The notes below the pieces were generated by a model, which was not told the DNA's origin, ran no database searches, and was given only the letters and a program-made list of their open reading frames with translations. From Alphaproteobacteria bacterium (lineage in GTDB: Bacteria; Pseudomonadota; Alphaproteobacteria; Sphingomonadales; Sphingomonadaceae), in contig JAHJIJ010000027.1 of assembly GCA_018823325.1 (NCBI GenBank), positions 213,465 to 277,464 on the forward strand: a DNA stretch of 64,000 bases. Direction: 5' to 3'. The translations under genes and the position numbers were made by a program. Of the stretch, positions 37,466 to 46,439 are shown one piece after another. Numbering within the stretch: position 1 is the stretch's first letter; each line of letters begins with the position of its first letter.

Positions 37466-37494
37466 TTGACTTTCGGCCCCTCCGCGGCCATAGG
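37466..37494 (+). promoter_or_regulatory. Candidate rpsD promoter
   Basis: TTGACT (37466-37471), a 17-base spacer, then CATAGG (37489-37494). The -35 is good and the -10 poor. It would give an untranslated leader of about 135 bases before rpsD, which could host S4-type autoregulation, but no specific structure was recognised. Confidence 0.3.
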
Positions 37495-37633
37495 CCCGCC
37501 TTCGCAATCGGCCCCGCACCCCGGTGCAGCGGCGGCCCTGCCTCTGAAAATGAGTGTCAGGCGAAAGACCGGGATCGACGCCATGCCCTTTCAGGGCGCG
37601 GCAGACGTTGTTCGCAATTGAAGGAAAGTCATC

Positions 37634-38248
37634 ATGACGAAGCGCACCAGCGCCAAGTACAAGCTCGACCGTCGTATGGGCGAGAACATCTGGGGTCGCC
37701 CCAAGAGCCCGGTCAACAAGCGTGAATATGGCCCCGGTCAGCACGGCCAGCGCCGCAAGGGCAAGATGTCCGACTTCGGCATCCAGCTGCGTGCCAAGCA
37801 GAAGCTCAAGGGCTATTATGGCGACGTGACCGAGAAGCAGTTCAAGAAGAGCTACATCGAAGCCAGCCGCATGAAGGGCGACACCAGCCAGAACCTGATC
37901 GGCCTGCTCGAGCGCCGTCTGGACGCCGTCGTCTATCGCGCCAAGTTCGCACCGACGATCTTCTCGGCCCGTCAGATCGTGAGCCACGGCCACATCTATG
38001 TGAACGGTGTGAAGTGCAACATCGCCTCGCGTCTGGTGAAGCCGGGCGACGAGATCACGCTCGGCAAGAAGGCGCAGGAAATGGCGCTCGTCCTCGAGGC
38101 GCAGAGCCTGCCCGAGCGCGATATTCCCGATTACATCGCGCCCGACGGCGCTGCCAAGGTCACCTACACCCGCGTGCCCACGCTGGACGAAGTGCCCTAT
38201 CCAGTGAAGATGGAGCCGAACCTGGTCGTCGAGTTCTACTCGCGCTGA
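37634..38248 (+). CDS. rpsD: 30S ribosomal protein S4
   Basis: A 204-residue primary 16S rRNA-binding protein. Typical are the basic N-terminus ([22 protein letters not shown]), the [28 protein letters not shown] region and the S4 RNA-binding domain [40 protein letters not shown] provides a strong ribosome-binding site. It is monocistronic, as is usual in alphaproteobacteria, with an intrinsic terminator after it. Confidence 0.97.
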   Translation: MTKRTSAKYKLDRRMGENIWGRPKSPVNKREYGPGQHGQRRKGKMSDFGIQLRAKQKLKGYYGDVTEKQFKKSYIEASRMKGDTSQNLIGLLERRLDAVVYRAKFAPTIFSARQIVSHGHIYVNGVKCNIASRLVKPGDEITLGKKAQEMALVLEAQSLPERDIPDYIAPDGAAKVTYTRVPTLDEVPYPVKMEPNLVVEFYSR

Positions 38249-38275
38249 TCGATCGGCCTGTCAGGCAGATTTCAG

Positions 38276-38308
38276 AAAAGGGCGGTCCGGCAACGGGCCG
38301 CCCTTTTT
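38276..38308 (+). terminator. Rho-independent terminator after rpsD
   Basis: An AAAGGGCGG arm and a matching CCGCCCTTT arm around a GC-rich loop, ending in TTTTT, 28 bases beyond the stop codon of rpsD. Confidence 0.88.
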
Positions 38309-38345
38309 CATGCGGCCCGTTGTGAATATGGACTGCGCGCCCGCT

Positions 38346-40382
38346 TCAACGCGCCTCGTTCAACGACTTCGTCAAGAAGTTGGCAGATTGAAGGAGCATG
38401 TCCCTGCGCGCTTCGCTGTCATCAAGATAGTGATCGAGCTGATCATAGACGACCAGCCGACCGTCCTTGCCCGCCTGCCTGAGTCGATCATCCATCAGCT
38501 TTGACTGGCTGACACTCACATTGCGGTCCAGGCTGCCATGGAACATCAGCACGGGCGCCTTGATGCGACTGGCCTGCCGCGCGGGAGATCCCTGCTCGAT
38601 ATGGGGGCCAGAACCGATGAAGTCCTGCCGCACATAATAGTTGCTCCAGCCGGCCCATTCCTCCTTCAGGCGCCCAAGGTCCGTCACCGGAGCGATTGCC
38701 ACGACGGCACGGAACAGGTCGGGCTCGATTGCTGCGGACTGCAATGCAGCATAACCGCCATAGGACCATCCCGAGACGACGAGTTTCTCAGGATCCGCAA
38801 TGCCTTCACGGATCAACCAGCGCCCGGCGTCGATGACATCGCCAATGGCCACGTTCCAGCTCTGGAACCCGTTGGCCTGGAACCACGCATCGCCATAACC
38901 GGCTGATCCACGGAAATTGGGTTGCAGCACGGCATAGCCCTGATTGGCCCAGAACTGGGCCAGCCAATCAAAGCCCCAGCTATCGCGAGCGCTGGGGCCG
39001 CCATGCGGCATGACGATGGCGGGCAGCCCCTTCCCGTCTGCGCCCGGCGGCAAGGTGAGATAAGCCGGAACCTTGGTGCCATCCGCAGCATCGAACTGGA
39101 TGTGCTGGACTTTCGCCAAGGGAACATTCTCCAGCGCAGCCCTGCTAAGCGCGAGTTCCGTCAGGCCGCGCGTGTCGCGATCCAGAAGATAATATCGTCC
39201 CGGATCGACATCGCTCCCAGCCCAGAGCAGCAGCTTCCGCTCGTCCTGACTGGAATCCAGGAAGCGGATGAGCGGCAGATCCGGCAACCCGCGCGAAAGC
39301 GCCGCGCTCAATCGCTCGAGTTCGGGATCGATGTAGGCGACTTCTTCCTTGTCGGTCGTGTAAGAAATGCCAATCACCCGCGAATTGCGTCCGATGGTCA
39401 CGAAGCCATTCACGTCGACGTCCGGCCGTGCGAGCAGCAGCTTTTCCGACGCTTCTTCATCCAACGACATCGAATAGGCAGCGTCGCGGCCATTCAGCTT
39501 GCGCAGGCCGTAAGCCACGTTCAGGCCAGGATCGACATAGTGGGGGTTGAACCCCTCGCCCGTTCCCGCATCATAATCGCCCAGGGTCCGCCAGCTGCCG
39601 TCGCCCGCGACCTCATACTGGTAGCGGGTGATGCCGGATGAATAATGCCCCGAAGTCAGGGCAGGATCGATACCGCGGATCCGAATGCGGCCATGTCCAT
39701 CGCTGATGAATTCCTTGTTCACCGGGCGGGCGCGCTCGACCCGGGACACCGTGCGAAGTGAAACCGTGTCGATATGGTCGACGCCAAGGCCGTCGTCCGT
39801 CTGAGCAAGGCGCGTCCCCGTGGAAACCTCGGGGACGAATGAGCGTAGCAGGAGGACATGGCCATCCCGCCCGGTATTCCAGTCAAGCACCGAGCCCCCG
39901 AACAACCGATAGCCCAACGCGTCACGGCTGGTGCCCGGAAGCCGGATCGTCTGCATCCGCTTGCCATCCGCGTCCACGGCTATCAGGCGGCTGATATAGC
40001 TCAGTTCAACACCGTCGAGCGAAACCACGCCATAGACGTTGCACAGCAGGCGACGGGTTCCACTCCATCGGCACCAGCCCAGCCTCTCCGGGTCTCCCCG
40101 CGCTGCAACGATCGCAACTGGTCGGGAGTCGGCACGAGTGAGGTCAAGAACGCGCACCTCGGCACCGCGAGCGCCAACAGACTCAACCGTCGCAAGCAGA
40201 GCGCCATCCGGCGACAAACTCGCCTGCCGAACAGACGCACGCACGCCGAAGGCAGCAGCGGCCTGCTCCAGTTCCAGGCGGGCATCCGCTCCCCAAGCAG
40301 GCGTGACGCCACCCGCAAGACAAAGAAATACGCTGAACAAGCTACTACCAGTCACGCGCGTGACCAGTCCTGCGGAACCCAT
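38346..40382 (-). CDS. Secreted S9-family peptidase (prolyl oligopeptidase-like)
   Basis: A 678-residue exported serine peptidase. Signal peptide of about residues 1-31 (SSLFSVFLCLAGGVTPAWGA), a beta-propeller region of about 35-410, and a C-terminal alpha/beta hydrolase. The nucleophile elbow is VSGWSYGGYAALQ, the acid is in FHGSLDRNVSV and the His in YDQLDHYLDD. The oxyanion region is PAIVMPHGGPSARDSWGFDW. It should cleave short peptides in the periplasm. ATG 40382 is preceded by GGGGGGA; the longer upstream frame is rejected because the signal peptide then lies internally. Confidence 0.9.
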   Translation of the reverse strand: MGSAGLVTRVTGSSLFSVFLCLAGGVTPAWGADARLELEQAAAAFGVRASVRQASLSPDGALLATVESVGARGAEVRVLDLTRADSRPVAIVAARGDPERLGWCRWSGTRRLLCNVYGVVSLDGVELSYISRLIAVDADGKRMQTIRLPGTSRDALGYRLFGGSVLDWNTGRDGHVLLLRSFVPEVSTGTRLAQTDDGLGVDHIDTVSLRTVSRVERARPVNKEFISDGHGRIRIRGIDPALTSGHYSSGITRYQYEVAGDGSWRTLGDYDAGTGEGFNPHYVDPGLNVAYGLRKLNGRDAAYSMSLDEEASEKLLLARPDVDVNGFVTIGRNSRVIGISYTTDKEEVAYIDPELERLSAALSRGLPDLPLIRFLDSSQDERKLLLWAGSDVDPGRYYLLDRDTRGLTELALSRAALENVPLAKVQHIQFDAADGTKVPAYLTLPPGADGKGLPAIVMPHGGPSARDSWGFDWLAQFWANQGYAVLQPNFRGSAGYGDAWFQANGFQSWNVAIGDVIDAGRWLIREGIADPEKLVVSGWSYGGYAALQSAAIEPDLFRAVVAIAPVTDLGRLKEEWAGWSNYYVRQDFIGSGPHIEQGSPARQASRIKAPVLMFHGSLDRNVSVSQSKLMDDRLRQAGKDGRLVVYDQLDHYLDDSEARRDMLLQSANFLTKSLNEAR

Positions 40383-40862
40383 GGCAATCCCCCCTTTTTT
40401 CCCACTGGCGCCGTCAGTTGGGACAGCACCGCCCTGTATCAGGACTAGGCTGCTTGTTACTGAATAGGCAAGCATGCACTGACATTGGATCTGGTGTTGC
40501 TTGTTGATGGAAGATTTACCCGCGTGCGCCTCGCGCCTGGCGCTTGTCCGAACCGGAGCTAGGCTGACGCATTGGAGGGGTCTGCAGATCAATGCGGGGG
40601 CCGCCAACTTGCCGTGAGTATCCTGGCCAAACCGGCTTCCTGCCGCTGAATTCAAGGCGATTCGGGTAAAATTCGGATAAACACCGAAGCGTTAAAGTAG
40701 ACGTAACTGTTTCTCAAATACCTTCTTTGAAATCTACCGATCATCACGTTGGCGAGGCCAGTCGGGGTAGATATGCGATGAGTTGTTGCGGTGCAAAATG
40801 TCCTTGCGCAACAGGTCATTGGGCAGTAGCCAGATCGTCAAGTCAGGGAACCTACAGTCGAG
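40383..40862. other. Intergenic region upstream of the capsule locus
   Basis: About 480 bases between the divergent peptidase and kpsF starts, with no convincing gene. It turns AT-richer from about 40660 and should carry the promoter of kpsF-kdsB-hydrolase-kpsC-kpsS. GGCAGTAGCC at 40822-40831 differs by one base from the core of the ops (JUMPstart) antitermination element GGCGGTAG of enterobacterial capsule operons; with no RfaH known here, the match may be chance. Confidence 0.4.
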
Positions 40863-41855
40863 ATGGCATCAGCTCACCCGCGCTCTTTTGAGCCATCGCA
40901 TCAAGAACATGCGAACACTCTAGATGCTGGCCGTTCCGTTATTCGGCAGGAAGCGGATGGATTGGCGGCCCTGGCGGTCGCGCTCGATCAGTCTTTTTCC
41001 GACGCTGTTGGGATTATTCTCGCAACGCAGGGTCGGGTTATTGTAGCCGGGATCGGAAAGTCCGGACATGTAGGACGAAAAATTGCTGCTACATTTGCAG
41101 CGACCGGCACAACATCCTTTTTCTTGCATGCAAGCGAGGCGGCCCACGGCGATCTCGGAATGGTAACAGAAGGCGATCTGCTTCTGATCCTATCCAATAG
41201 CGGCCATTCGCGCGAACTGCGCCCGTTGTTGGCCTATGCAAGCCGGCAGGGCATTCCCGTAATTGGCGTCGTTTCCAAACGAAACTCGCCACTGGGGCTG
41301 GCCGCAGATATTGTTCTTCAACTGCCCAGCGCGCAGGAAGCATGCCCTGAGCGCATCGCGCCGACGACCTCGACGACCATGATGATAGCTCTCGGAGATG
41401 CGCTGGCGATGGCCACGATGCAGCGCCGTGGGCTGACGCGTAACGATATTGCGCAATGGCATCCAGGCGGCGCTATTGGCTCGCGAATTGCGCCCATCGA
41501 AGAGTTGATCTCTTTCTCCGACCCCCTGCCGCTAGTGCGCTGGGATACGCCGATGCGTGACATCGTTTTTGAGATGACCTCGGGCGGTAAAGGAGTGGCC
41601 GGAGTCGTTGGTGAAAACGGCGACTTGTTAGGGGTTATCACGGATGGAGATCTGCGTCGGGCATTCGACCAGGTGCTGACAGCAAGGGCGAGTGACATCA
41701 TGACGCGAAACCCTATCACTGTACCCTTAGGCACTCCGGTTGAAGAGGTGCTGACACTGATGAACAACGCCAAAATCACAGTGGTGTTCATCACTGAGGT
41801 CGATGCTTCAGCGCGCCCCGTTGGCATTGTCCACATCCACGACTTGGTGCCGTGA
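40863..41855 (+). CDS. kpsF: Arabinose-5-phosphate isomerase KpsF/KdsD
   Basis: A 330-residue enzyme making D-arabinose 5-phosphate, the first committed step to Kdo. The N-terminal SIS domain (about residues 45-180) shows VIVAGIGKSGHVGRKIAATF and SNSGHSRELRPLL; the TTSTTMMIALGDALAMA helix is also typical. Two CBS domains follow (about 205-330, with GVITDGDLRRAFD). It is the first gene of the capsule operon. A second, housekeeping KdsD may exist elsewhere for LPS. Confidence 0.93.
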   Translation: MASAHPRSFEPSHQEHANTLDAGRSVIRQEADGLAALAVALDQSFSDAVGIILATQGRVIVAGIGKSGHVGRKIAATFAATGTTSFFLHASEAAHGDLGMVTEGDLLLILSNSGHSRELRPLLAYASRQGIPVIGVVSKRNSPLGLAADIVLQLPSAQEACPERIAPTTSTTMMIALGDALAMATMQRRGLTRNDIAQWHPGGAIGSRIAPIEELISFSDPLPLVRWDTPMRDIVFEMTSGGKGVAGVVGENGDLLGVITDGDLRRAFDQVLTARASDIMTRNPITVPLGTPVEEVLTLMNNAKITVVFITEVDASARPVGIVHIHDLVP

Positions 41856-41883
41856 TCCGGGGCGTTCCCCTTTGTCCCGAAGC

Positions 41884-42723
41884 ATGAGTGATTTTCCCAA
41901 TAGCGCACGTGCTTCGCTGGAGGCTGCGCGCACTGTAATTGTGATCCCCGCGCGTTACGGGTCCAGCCGCTTTCCCGGTAAACCATTGATGATGATCCGG
42001 GACGAGACGGGAACTGGCAAACCGCTGATCCAGCGAAGCCATGAAGCCGGGCTGGCAGTCCGAGGGATCGATCTGGTTGCCGTTGCGACAGATGATTCAC
42101 GGATTGCTGCATCCGTTACTGGGTTCGACGGCAATGTGCTTATGACGCCTGACAATTGTGCGAACGGCACGGAAAGAGTTGCCGCATGCCTCGACCAGCT
42201 GCCGCAGGCCGATTTGCTCGTCAATTTGCAGGGCGATGCTTTACTAACCCCGCCAGCCTTCGTCGAAGCACTCGTTGCGCATATGCGCGCCAATCCTCTG
42301 GTGCAGGTAAGCACTATTGCTGTGCGCTGCTCGACGGAGACCTTCAAGCATCTTGCCGATGATGCAGTCCAGGGACGGGTTGGTGGCACCACCGTTGTTC
42401 TCAACGGTAAAAGCGAAGCCCTCTATTTTTCCAAGCGCATCCTTCCGTATCTGCCAGACGACCGTCTGCCGGATGCAAATCTGCCAGTCTTACTTCATAT
42501 CGGACTCTATGCTTATCGGCGGCAGGCCCTCCAAGAGTACATCGCCGTTGGCCCAACACCGTTGGAAACAGTGGAAGGACTAGAGCAGTTGCGCTTTCTT
42601 CATGCTGGAATACCCGTGAGCGTGCTTACTCTTGAAGAACAGGGCTATCCGATCGTCGAGGTTAACAATCCCAGCGATGTGCCCCTCGTCGAAAAGATAT
42701 TCACTCGGCGAGCTCTGCCATAA
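41884..42723 (+). CDS. kdsB: CMP-Kdo synthetase (KdsB/KpsU)
   Basis: A 279-residue 3-deoxy-manno-octulosonate cytidylyltransferase that activates Kdo as CMP-Kdo. The CTP-binding signature is IVIPARYGSSRFPGKPL. NLQGDALLTPPAFVEAL holds the Mg-binding aspartate. LHIGLYAYRRQALQEYIA and GLEQLRFLHAG complete the family. It has about 16 extra N-terminal residues relative to E. coli KdsB. 28 bases separate it from kpsF. In this context it is equivalent to KpsU of group 2 capsule loci. Confidence 0.93.
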   Translation: MSDFPNSARASLEAARTVIVIPARYGSSRFPGKPLMMIRDETGTGKPLIQRSHEAGLAVRGIDLVAVATDDSRIAASVTGFDGNVLMTPDNCANGTERVAACLDQLPQADLLVNLQGDALLTPPAFVEALVAHMRANPLVQVSTIAVRCSTETFKHLADDAVQGRVGGTTVVLNGKSEALYFSKRILPYLPDDRLPDANLPVLLHIGLYAYRRQALQEYIAVGPTPLETVEGLEQLRFLHAGIPVSVLTLEEQGYPIVEVNNPSDVPLVEKIFTRRALP

Positions 42724-42793
42724 AGCAAGCACCGGGAGTGCATTACGAAGCAGATCCGCAAGCTGTATTCGTCGCACGCGCCAAGGAAGAGCT

Positions 42794-43669
42794 ATGATAC
42801 GGATCACGGACTGGGGGGTATCAGCCACACGGCCCAGCCGATTAGCGGGACTGTTGGCGCTAGCCTCTTTGCTGACCGGCTGCAGTTCTCTCACTCGACA
42901 AATACTCTACAGCCCCGGACGACCTCCGACCAAGATCGATGCTTCGGTTAGCTCGCCCTCAATGGTAACGGCGCGGACGAATGATGGCCTAGCACTCAAA
43001 GGCTATTTCTGGCCGGGTGGAGCAGACGATCCTGATGTCATCATTTTCTTTCACGGACGCAACTGGACAGCAGGTCGTGGAGCCGAGACCGCTCGGCCGC
43101 TGGCCGACGGTCAAAACAGTTTGCTGGTCGCAAGCTACCGGGGCTTCGACGACAATCCCGGCAAACCCACCGAAGAGGGTCTGGTTGCAGATGCTCACGC
43201 GTTCATCCGTCTGGCTATAGAACTTGCAGGTCCGGACGCACGAATTTGGCTGATAGGGCATTCCCTTGGCGCAGCGGTTGCTCTCCATGCGGCTAGCAGC
43301 GACACTCATGTACGGGGCGTCTTTCTGCTAAGTGCTTTTGCGCGCGTTACCGATGCAGTGCCTCGTATGGCACAGAGTTTGGTGCCAGACGCATGGGACA
43401 ACCTTGCCGCAATGTCCCATTGGAGCGGACCAGTCATCATCGTGCAGGGTGGCTTGGACCGCTTCATTCCAACGAGCAGTGGGGATGAACTTTTTTCGGC
43501 TCGGCGTGGCCCCGCCAGCCTTATCGTCGGGTCAGAATCGCGCCATAATCCTGACATGAAACGTCTCTCTCCATGGCTGAACGAGGCCATCGCAAACATG
43601 GAGCACGGGTCCCTCACGAACCTTCCTTCGCCCCCGCCCGGCTGGATCGAAAAGGTCAGACAACCATGA
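42794..43669 (+). CDS. Alpha/beta-hydrolase lipoprotein in the capsule operon
   Basis: A 291-residue exported hydrolase. A lipoprotein signal (LAGLLALASLLTGCSS) has the lipobox LTGC, so it is probably membrane-anchored facing the periplasm. The hydrolase core has the oxyanion region IIFFHGRNW, the nucleophile elbow LIGHSLGAAVAL, an Asp in VQGGLDRFIP and a His in SESRHNPDM. AAGGAAGA precedes ATG 42794. It overlaps kpsC by four bases (ATGA), so it is translationally coupled to linker synthesis. The substrate may be an ester group on the polysaccharide or lipid; that is inference. Confidence 0.82.
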   Translation: MIRITDWGVSATRPSRLAGLLALASLLTGCSSLTRQILYSPGRPPTKIDASVSSPSMVTARTNDGLALKGYFWPGGADDPDVIIFFHGRNWTAGRGAETARPLADGQNSLLVASYRGFDDNPGKPTEEGLVADAHAFIRLAIELAGPDARIWLIGHSLGAAVALHAASSDTHVRGVFLLSAFARVTDAVPRMAQSLVPDAWDNLAAMSHWSGPVIIVQGGLDRFIPTSSGDELFSARRGPASLIVGSESRHNPDMKRLSPWLNEAIANMEHGSLTNLPSPPPGWIEKVRQP

Positions 43670-45198
43670 GACACGCTGCTCGCTTCTTTTTTCAGGTGCC
43701 GCCGTTTCCCGGCGCACGCGATCGCGACATCGTGACGGCGCCGGGGAGATCACCGGCGTCAGTTGACAAAAACATATCCGCAAAGAGTCTCGTTCGGGCG
43801 CTTCGGGACAAGCGTGTCGGAGGGGAATTTTGGAGCGATGACGATGTCTGGTCCGACTCCTCCAGTAGGCAAGTCATTCGGGCGAAAGGGGATGATCCTC
43901 GCCTCTTGTTGGGTGCCATTGCCGGAAGGGCACTGAGTTCGCTCAGTCCCGGTCAGTTTAGCGTTTTGGAGGCAGAGAAGCCTGGCTCTGACGCGCTTGA
44001 GACTGCGATCGAGGAGTTCGTAGAACACCACCTCCTCCGCGGCGTCAACTATGTAGATCCGTTCAATGGCAACCCCATCAGTGCTATTGCACTTATAGAT
44101 GTACTCGGCAGCTGGCGGCGCCTCGTTGATACCAATCGCCCGATCGCAGCAGCCTTTGGCTTTGCACGTTGGAAGCGGGATACAGTTGCCCCGCTCCTCT
44201 GGGGCGGCAGAGCAGTCCCTTTTCGACCGGCGCGCGCGAGCGAACTCGCCGCCTTGCCTAAGGGGGCCACGGTCGCTGTTTGGAAGGCTCGTGTTCCATC
44301 TTCGTTTCTACAGCAACTGGAGGCAGGTCCATGGCAAATCATGGAAGTGGAAGACGGATTCATCCGTTCCGCCGGTTTGGGCGCAGACTGTGTGCCACCA
44401 CTTTCGATAGTCGTCGATGACCTCGGTGTTCACTACGACCGCACACGACCGAGCAGACTTGAGGAGATGTTGGCGCGACGCGACTACAGCCCGGAAGACT
44501 TGGCCAGAGCGAGCCATCTCCGCGAATGGATCATTCAATCGGGCATCAGCAAATACGGTGTCAGCTCCGCCGTCCCTGCGGCACGCATAGGCGGAAGCCG
44601 GCGGCACATCCTCGTGGTGGGACAGGTGGAGGACGATCGCTCGGTGCTGTTCGGGAGCGGAGAGGTCAGAAGCAACCTCGAACTGCTCAAGCGTGTGCGC
44701 GCGCAAGCACCTGATGCTTGGATCATCTACCGTCCGCATCCCGATGTCGAAGCCGGGCACAGAAAGGGAGCGATTCCTATACAGGTGGCCCGCGGATTCG
44801 CCGATCAGATCGAGCCTGCGACGCCCATTCAAGGGCTCATTTCACTCGCAGACGAAGTGCATGTCATGACCTCCCTTGCGGGCTTTGAAGCCTTGCTCCA
44901 AGGCAAGACGGTGACAACCTACGGCACGCCATTCTTCGCTGGCTGGGGGCTGACCCGCGATCTGGCGCCGGTGCCTGTCCGGCGCGGTACGCCGCTCACC
45001 CTCGACGAACTGACTTCAACGGTACTTCTGCGCTATCCTCGTTATCTTGATCCTGTCACAAACCTTCCTTGCACAGCGGAAACTCTTGTCACGCGATTAC
45101 TTTCTGGCGTTCAACGTCAAAATAGGGCAATTGTGCCACTGCGACGCTTGGCTGGTTGGGCAAGGCGTTCCGTCGCCCAACTTGCGGGAACGAGATGA
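43666..45198 (+). CDS. kpsC: Capsule beta-Kdo transferase KpsC, apparently single-module
   Basis: A 510-residue homologue of KpsC, which extends the poly-Kdo linker that anchors group 2 capsules to lysophosphatidylglycerol. E. coli KpsC (about 675 residues) has two transferase modules. Here only one complete module is readable (about residues 155-480: VEDGFIRSAGLGADCVPPLS, DDLGVHYDRTRPSRLE, IIYRPHPDVEAGHRKG, VHVMTSLAGFEALLQGK). The module-end motif LLRYPRYLDPVTNLPC (454-469) is echoed at 123-138 as LLRGVNYVDPFNGNPI, as if only the tail of module 1 survives. Residues 1-115 are unrecognised. Coupled to hydrolase and kpsS by ATGA overlaps. Confidence 0.87.
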   Translation: MRHAARFFFQVPPFPGARDRDIVTAPGRSPASVDKNISAKSLVRALRDKRVGGEFWSDDDVWSDSSSRQVIRAKGDDPRLLLGAIAGRALSSLSPGQFSVLEAEKPGSDALETAIEEFVEHHLLRGVNYVDPFNGNPISAIALIDVLGSWRRLVDTNRPIAAAFGFARWKRDTVAPLLWGGRAVPFRPARASELAALPKGATVAVWKARVPSSFLQQLEAGPWQIMEVEDGFIRSAGLGADCVPPLSIVVDDLGVHYDRTRPSRLEEMLARRDYSPEDLARASHLREWIIQSGISKYGVSSAVPAARIGGSRRHILVVGQVEDDRSVLFGSGEVRSNLELLKRVRAQAPDAWIIYRPHPDVEAGHRKGAIPIQVARGFADQIEPATPIQGLISLADEVHVMTSLAGFEALLQGKTVTTYGTPFFAGWGLTRDLAPVPVRRGTPLTLDELTSTVLLRYPRYLDPVTNLPCTAETLVTRLLSGVQRQNRAIVPLRRLAGWARRSVAQLAGTR

Positions 45199-46439
45199 AA
45201 TTTCAGCCCATTCCACAACGCAATTTCCTGTTTTTGCAGGGGCCTCCCGGTCCGTTTTTCTGGCAGTTGTCAGAAAGGCTGCGGGGATTGGGCAGCAGTG
45301 TCTGCCGGATCAATCTGAACGGCGGCGATGCGGCCGACTGGCCCGGGGACGCTGTGAATTATCGCGGTGGTCAGAAGCGTTGGACGCTCTTCATTGATCG
45401 CTTTCTTTGTGATCACGCGATCACCGATGTCGTTCTCTTCGGTGACTGTCGCCCTCTGCACATGGCGGCACATTGCATGGCGCAATTACGCAAGATCGAT
45501 GTCCATGTCTTTGAAGAGGGTTATATCAGGCCAGACTGGTTGACGCTTGAACCAAGCGGCGTGAACGGAAACTCTTCGCTCCCGCGAGATCCAGATTGGT
45601 ACATTGAACAGGCGCGAGTCCTGCCTCCCCTGCCCCAGTGGCCACCGATCACCGCCAGTTTCAATCGGCGCGCGCGCGATGCTTATCGCTACTATTCTCG
45701 CGTCTGGCTCACCAAACCCTTTTACCCATTCTATAACTCACACAGGAAAGGGTCGCTGTTTCTTGAAGGGCTCGGCTGGCTGCGCAAGTTTGCCGTCAAG
45801 AAGCGCGAAGCAGCAAAGGCCGATGCTGTTTCCCAAAAGCTGAAGAATACGCCCTACTTCCTCTTTCCGCTCCAACTCTCTACCGATTACCAGATTCGCG
45901 CCCATTCGCCCTTCCTGCATATGGAAGAGGCGATCGAGTATGTTTTGTTCAGCTTCGCGCGGCGAGCACCAGAAGCGACGCGCCTGCTGATCAAGGAGCA
46001 CCCTCTCGACGCTGGCCTTACCGGTTGGAGTAGCCGCATCAGGGCAATTTCGCGCAAAGCTGGCGTAAGTGATCGTATCCTTCACATTGCCGGGGGCAAT
46101 CTGGAAACACTTGCTGCCGGGGCGTTAGGCATGGTGACCGTGAACAGCACCTCCGCGACACTGGCGCTTCAGGCCGGCATTCCCACTATGGCTCTGGGGA
46201 AAGCAATATACGCAATCAACGGCCTGACCCATCAAGGTAAGTTGGATGATTTCTGGGTACGCCCTCAAACCCCGAATGCCGAAGTCTACGAGGCCTTTCG
46301 TCGTGTGCTTTACGATCGTTGCCTTATCTATGGCGGGCTTGCCAGCGAAAGTGCAACGCAAACACTTGTAGAGTCAGCGGTTGAAAGATTGATGGGGCTG
46401 AGACTCAGTCGCTGGACGACCTGCCCGAGCGATGTTTGA
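45195..46439 (+). CDS. kpsS: Capsule Kdo transferase KpsS
   Basis: A 414-residue KpsS/LipB-type transferase, which adds the first beta-Kdo to lysophosphatidylglycerol. The N-terminus FLFLQGPPGPFFWQLSERL is the family hallmark. VFEEGYIRPDWLTLE and LLIKEHPLDAG are also characteristic, and MVTVNSTSATLALQAGIPTMALG carries the C-terminal CMP-sugar-binding loop. The ATG overlaps the kpsC stop. Its 3' end overlaps the 3' end of the converging GT4 gene by 35 bases. Confidence 0.92.
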   Translation: MKFQPIPQRNFLFLQGPPGPFFWQLSERLRGLGSSVCRINLNGGDAADWPGDAVNYRGGQKRWTLFIDRFLCDHAITDVVLFGDCRPLHMAAHCMAQLRKIDVHVFEEGYIRPDWLTLEPSGVNGNSSLPRDPDWYIEQARVLPPLPQWPPITASFNRRARDAYRYYSRVWLTKPFYPFYNSHRKGSLFLEGLGWLRKFAVKKREAAKADAVSQKLKNTPYFLFPLQLSTDYQIRAHSPFLHMEEAIEYVLFSFARRAPEATRLLIKEHPLDAGLTGWSSRIRAISRKAGVSDRILHIAGGNLETLAAGALGMVTVNSTSATLALQAGIPTMALGKAIYAINGLTHQGKLDDFWVRPQTPNAEVYEAFRRVLYDRCLIYGGLASESATQTLVESAVERLMGLRLSRWTTCPSDV

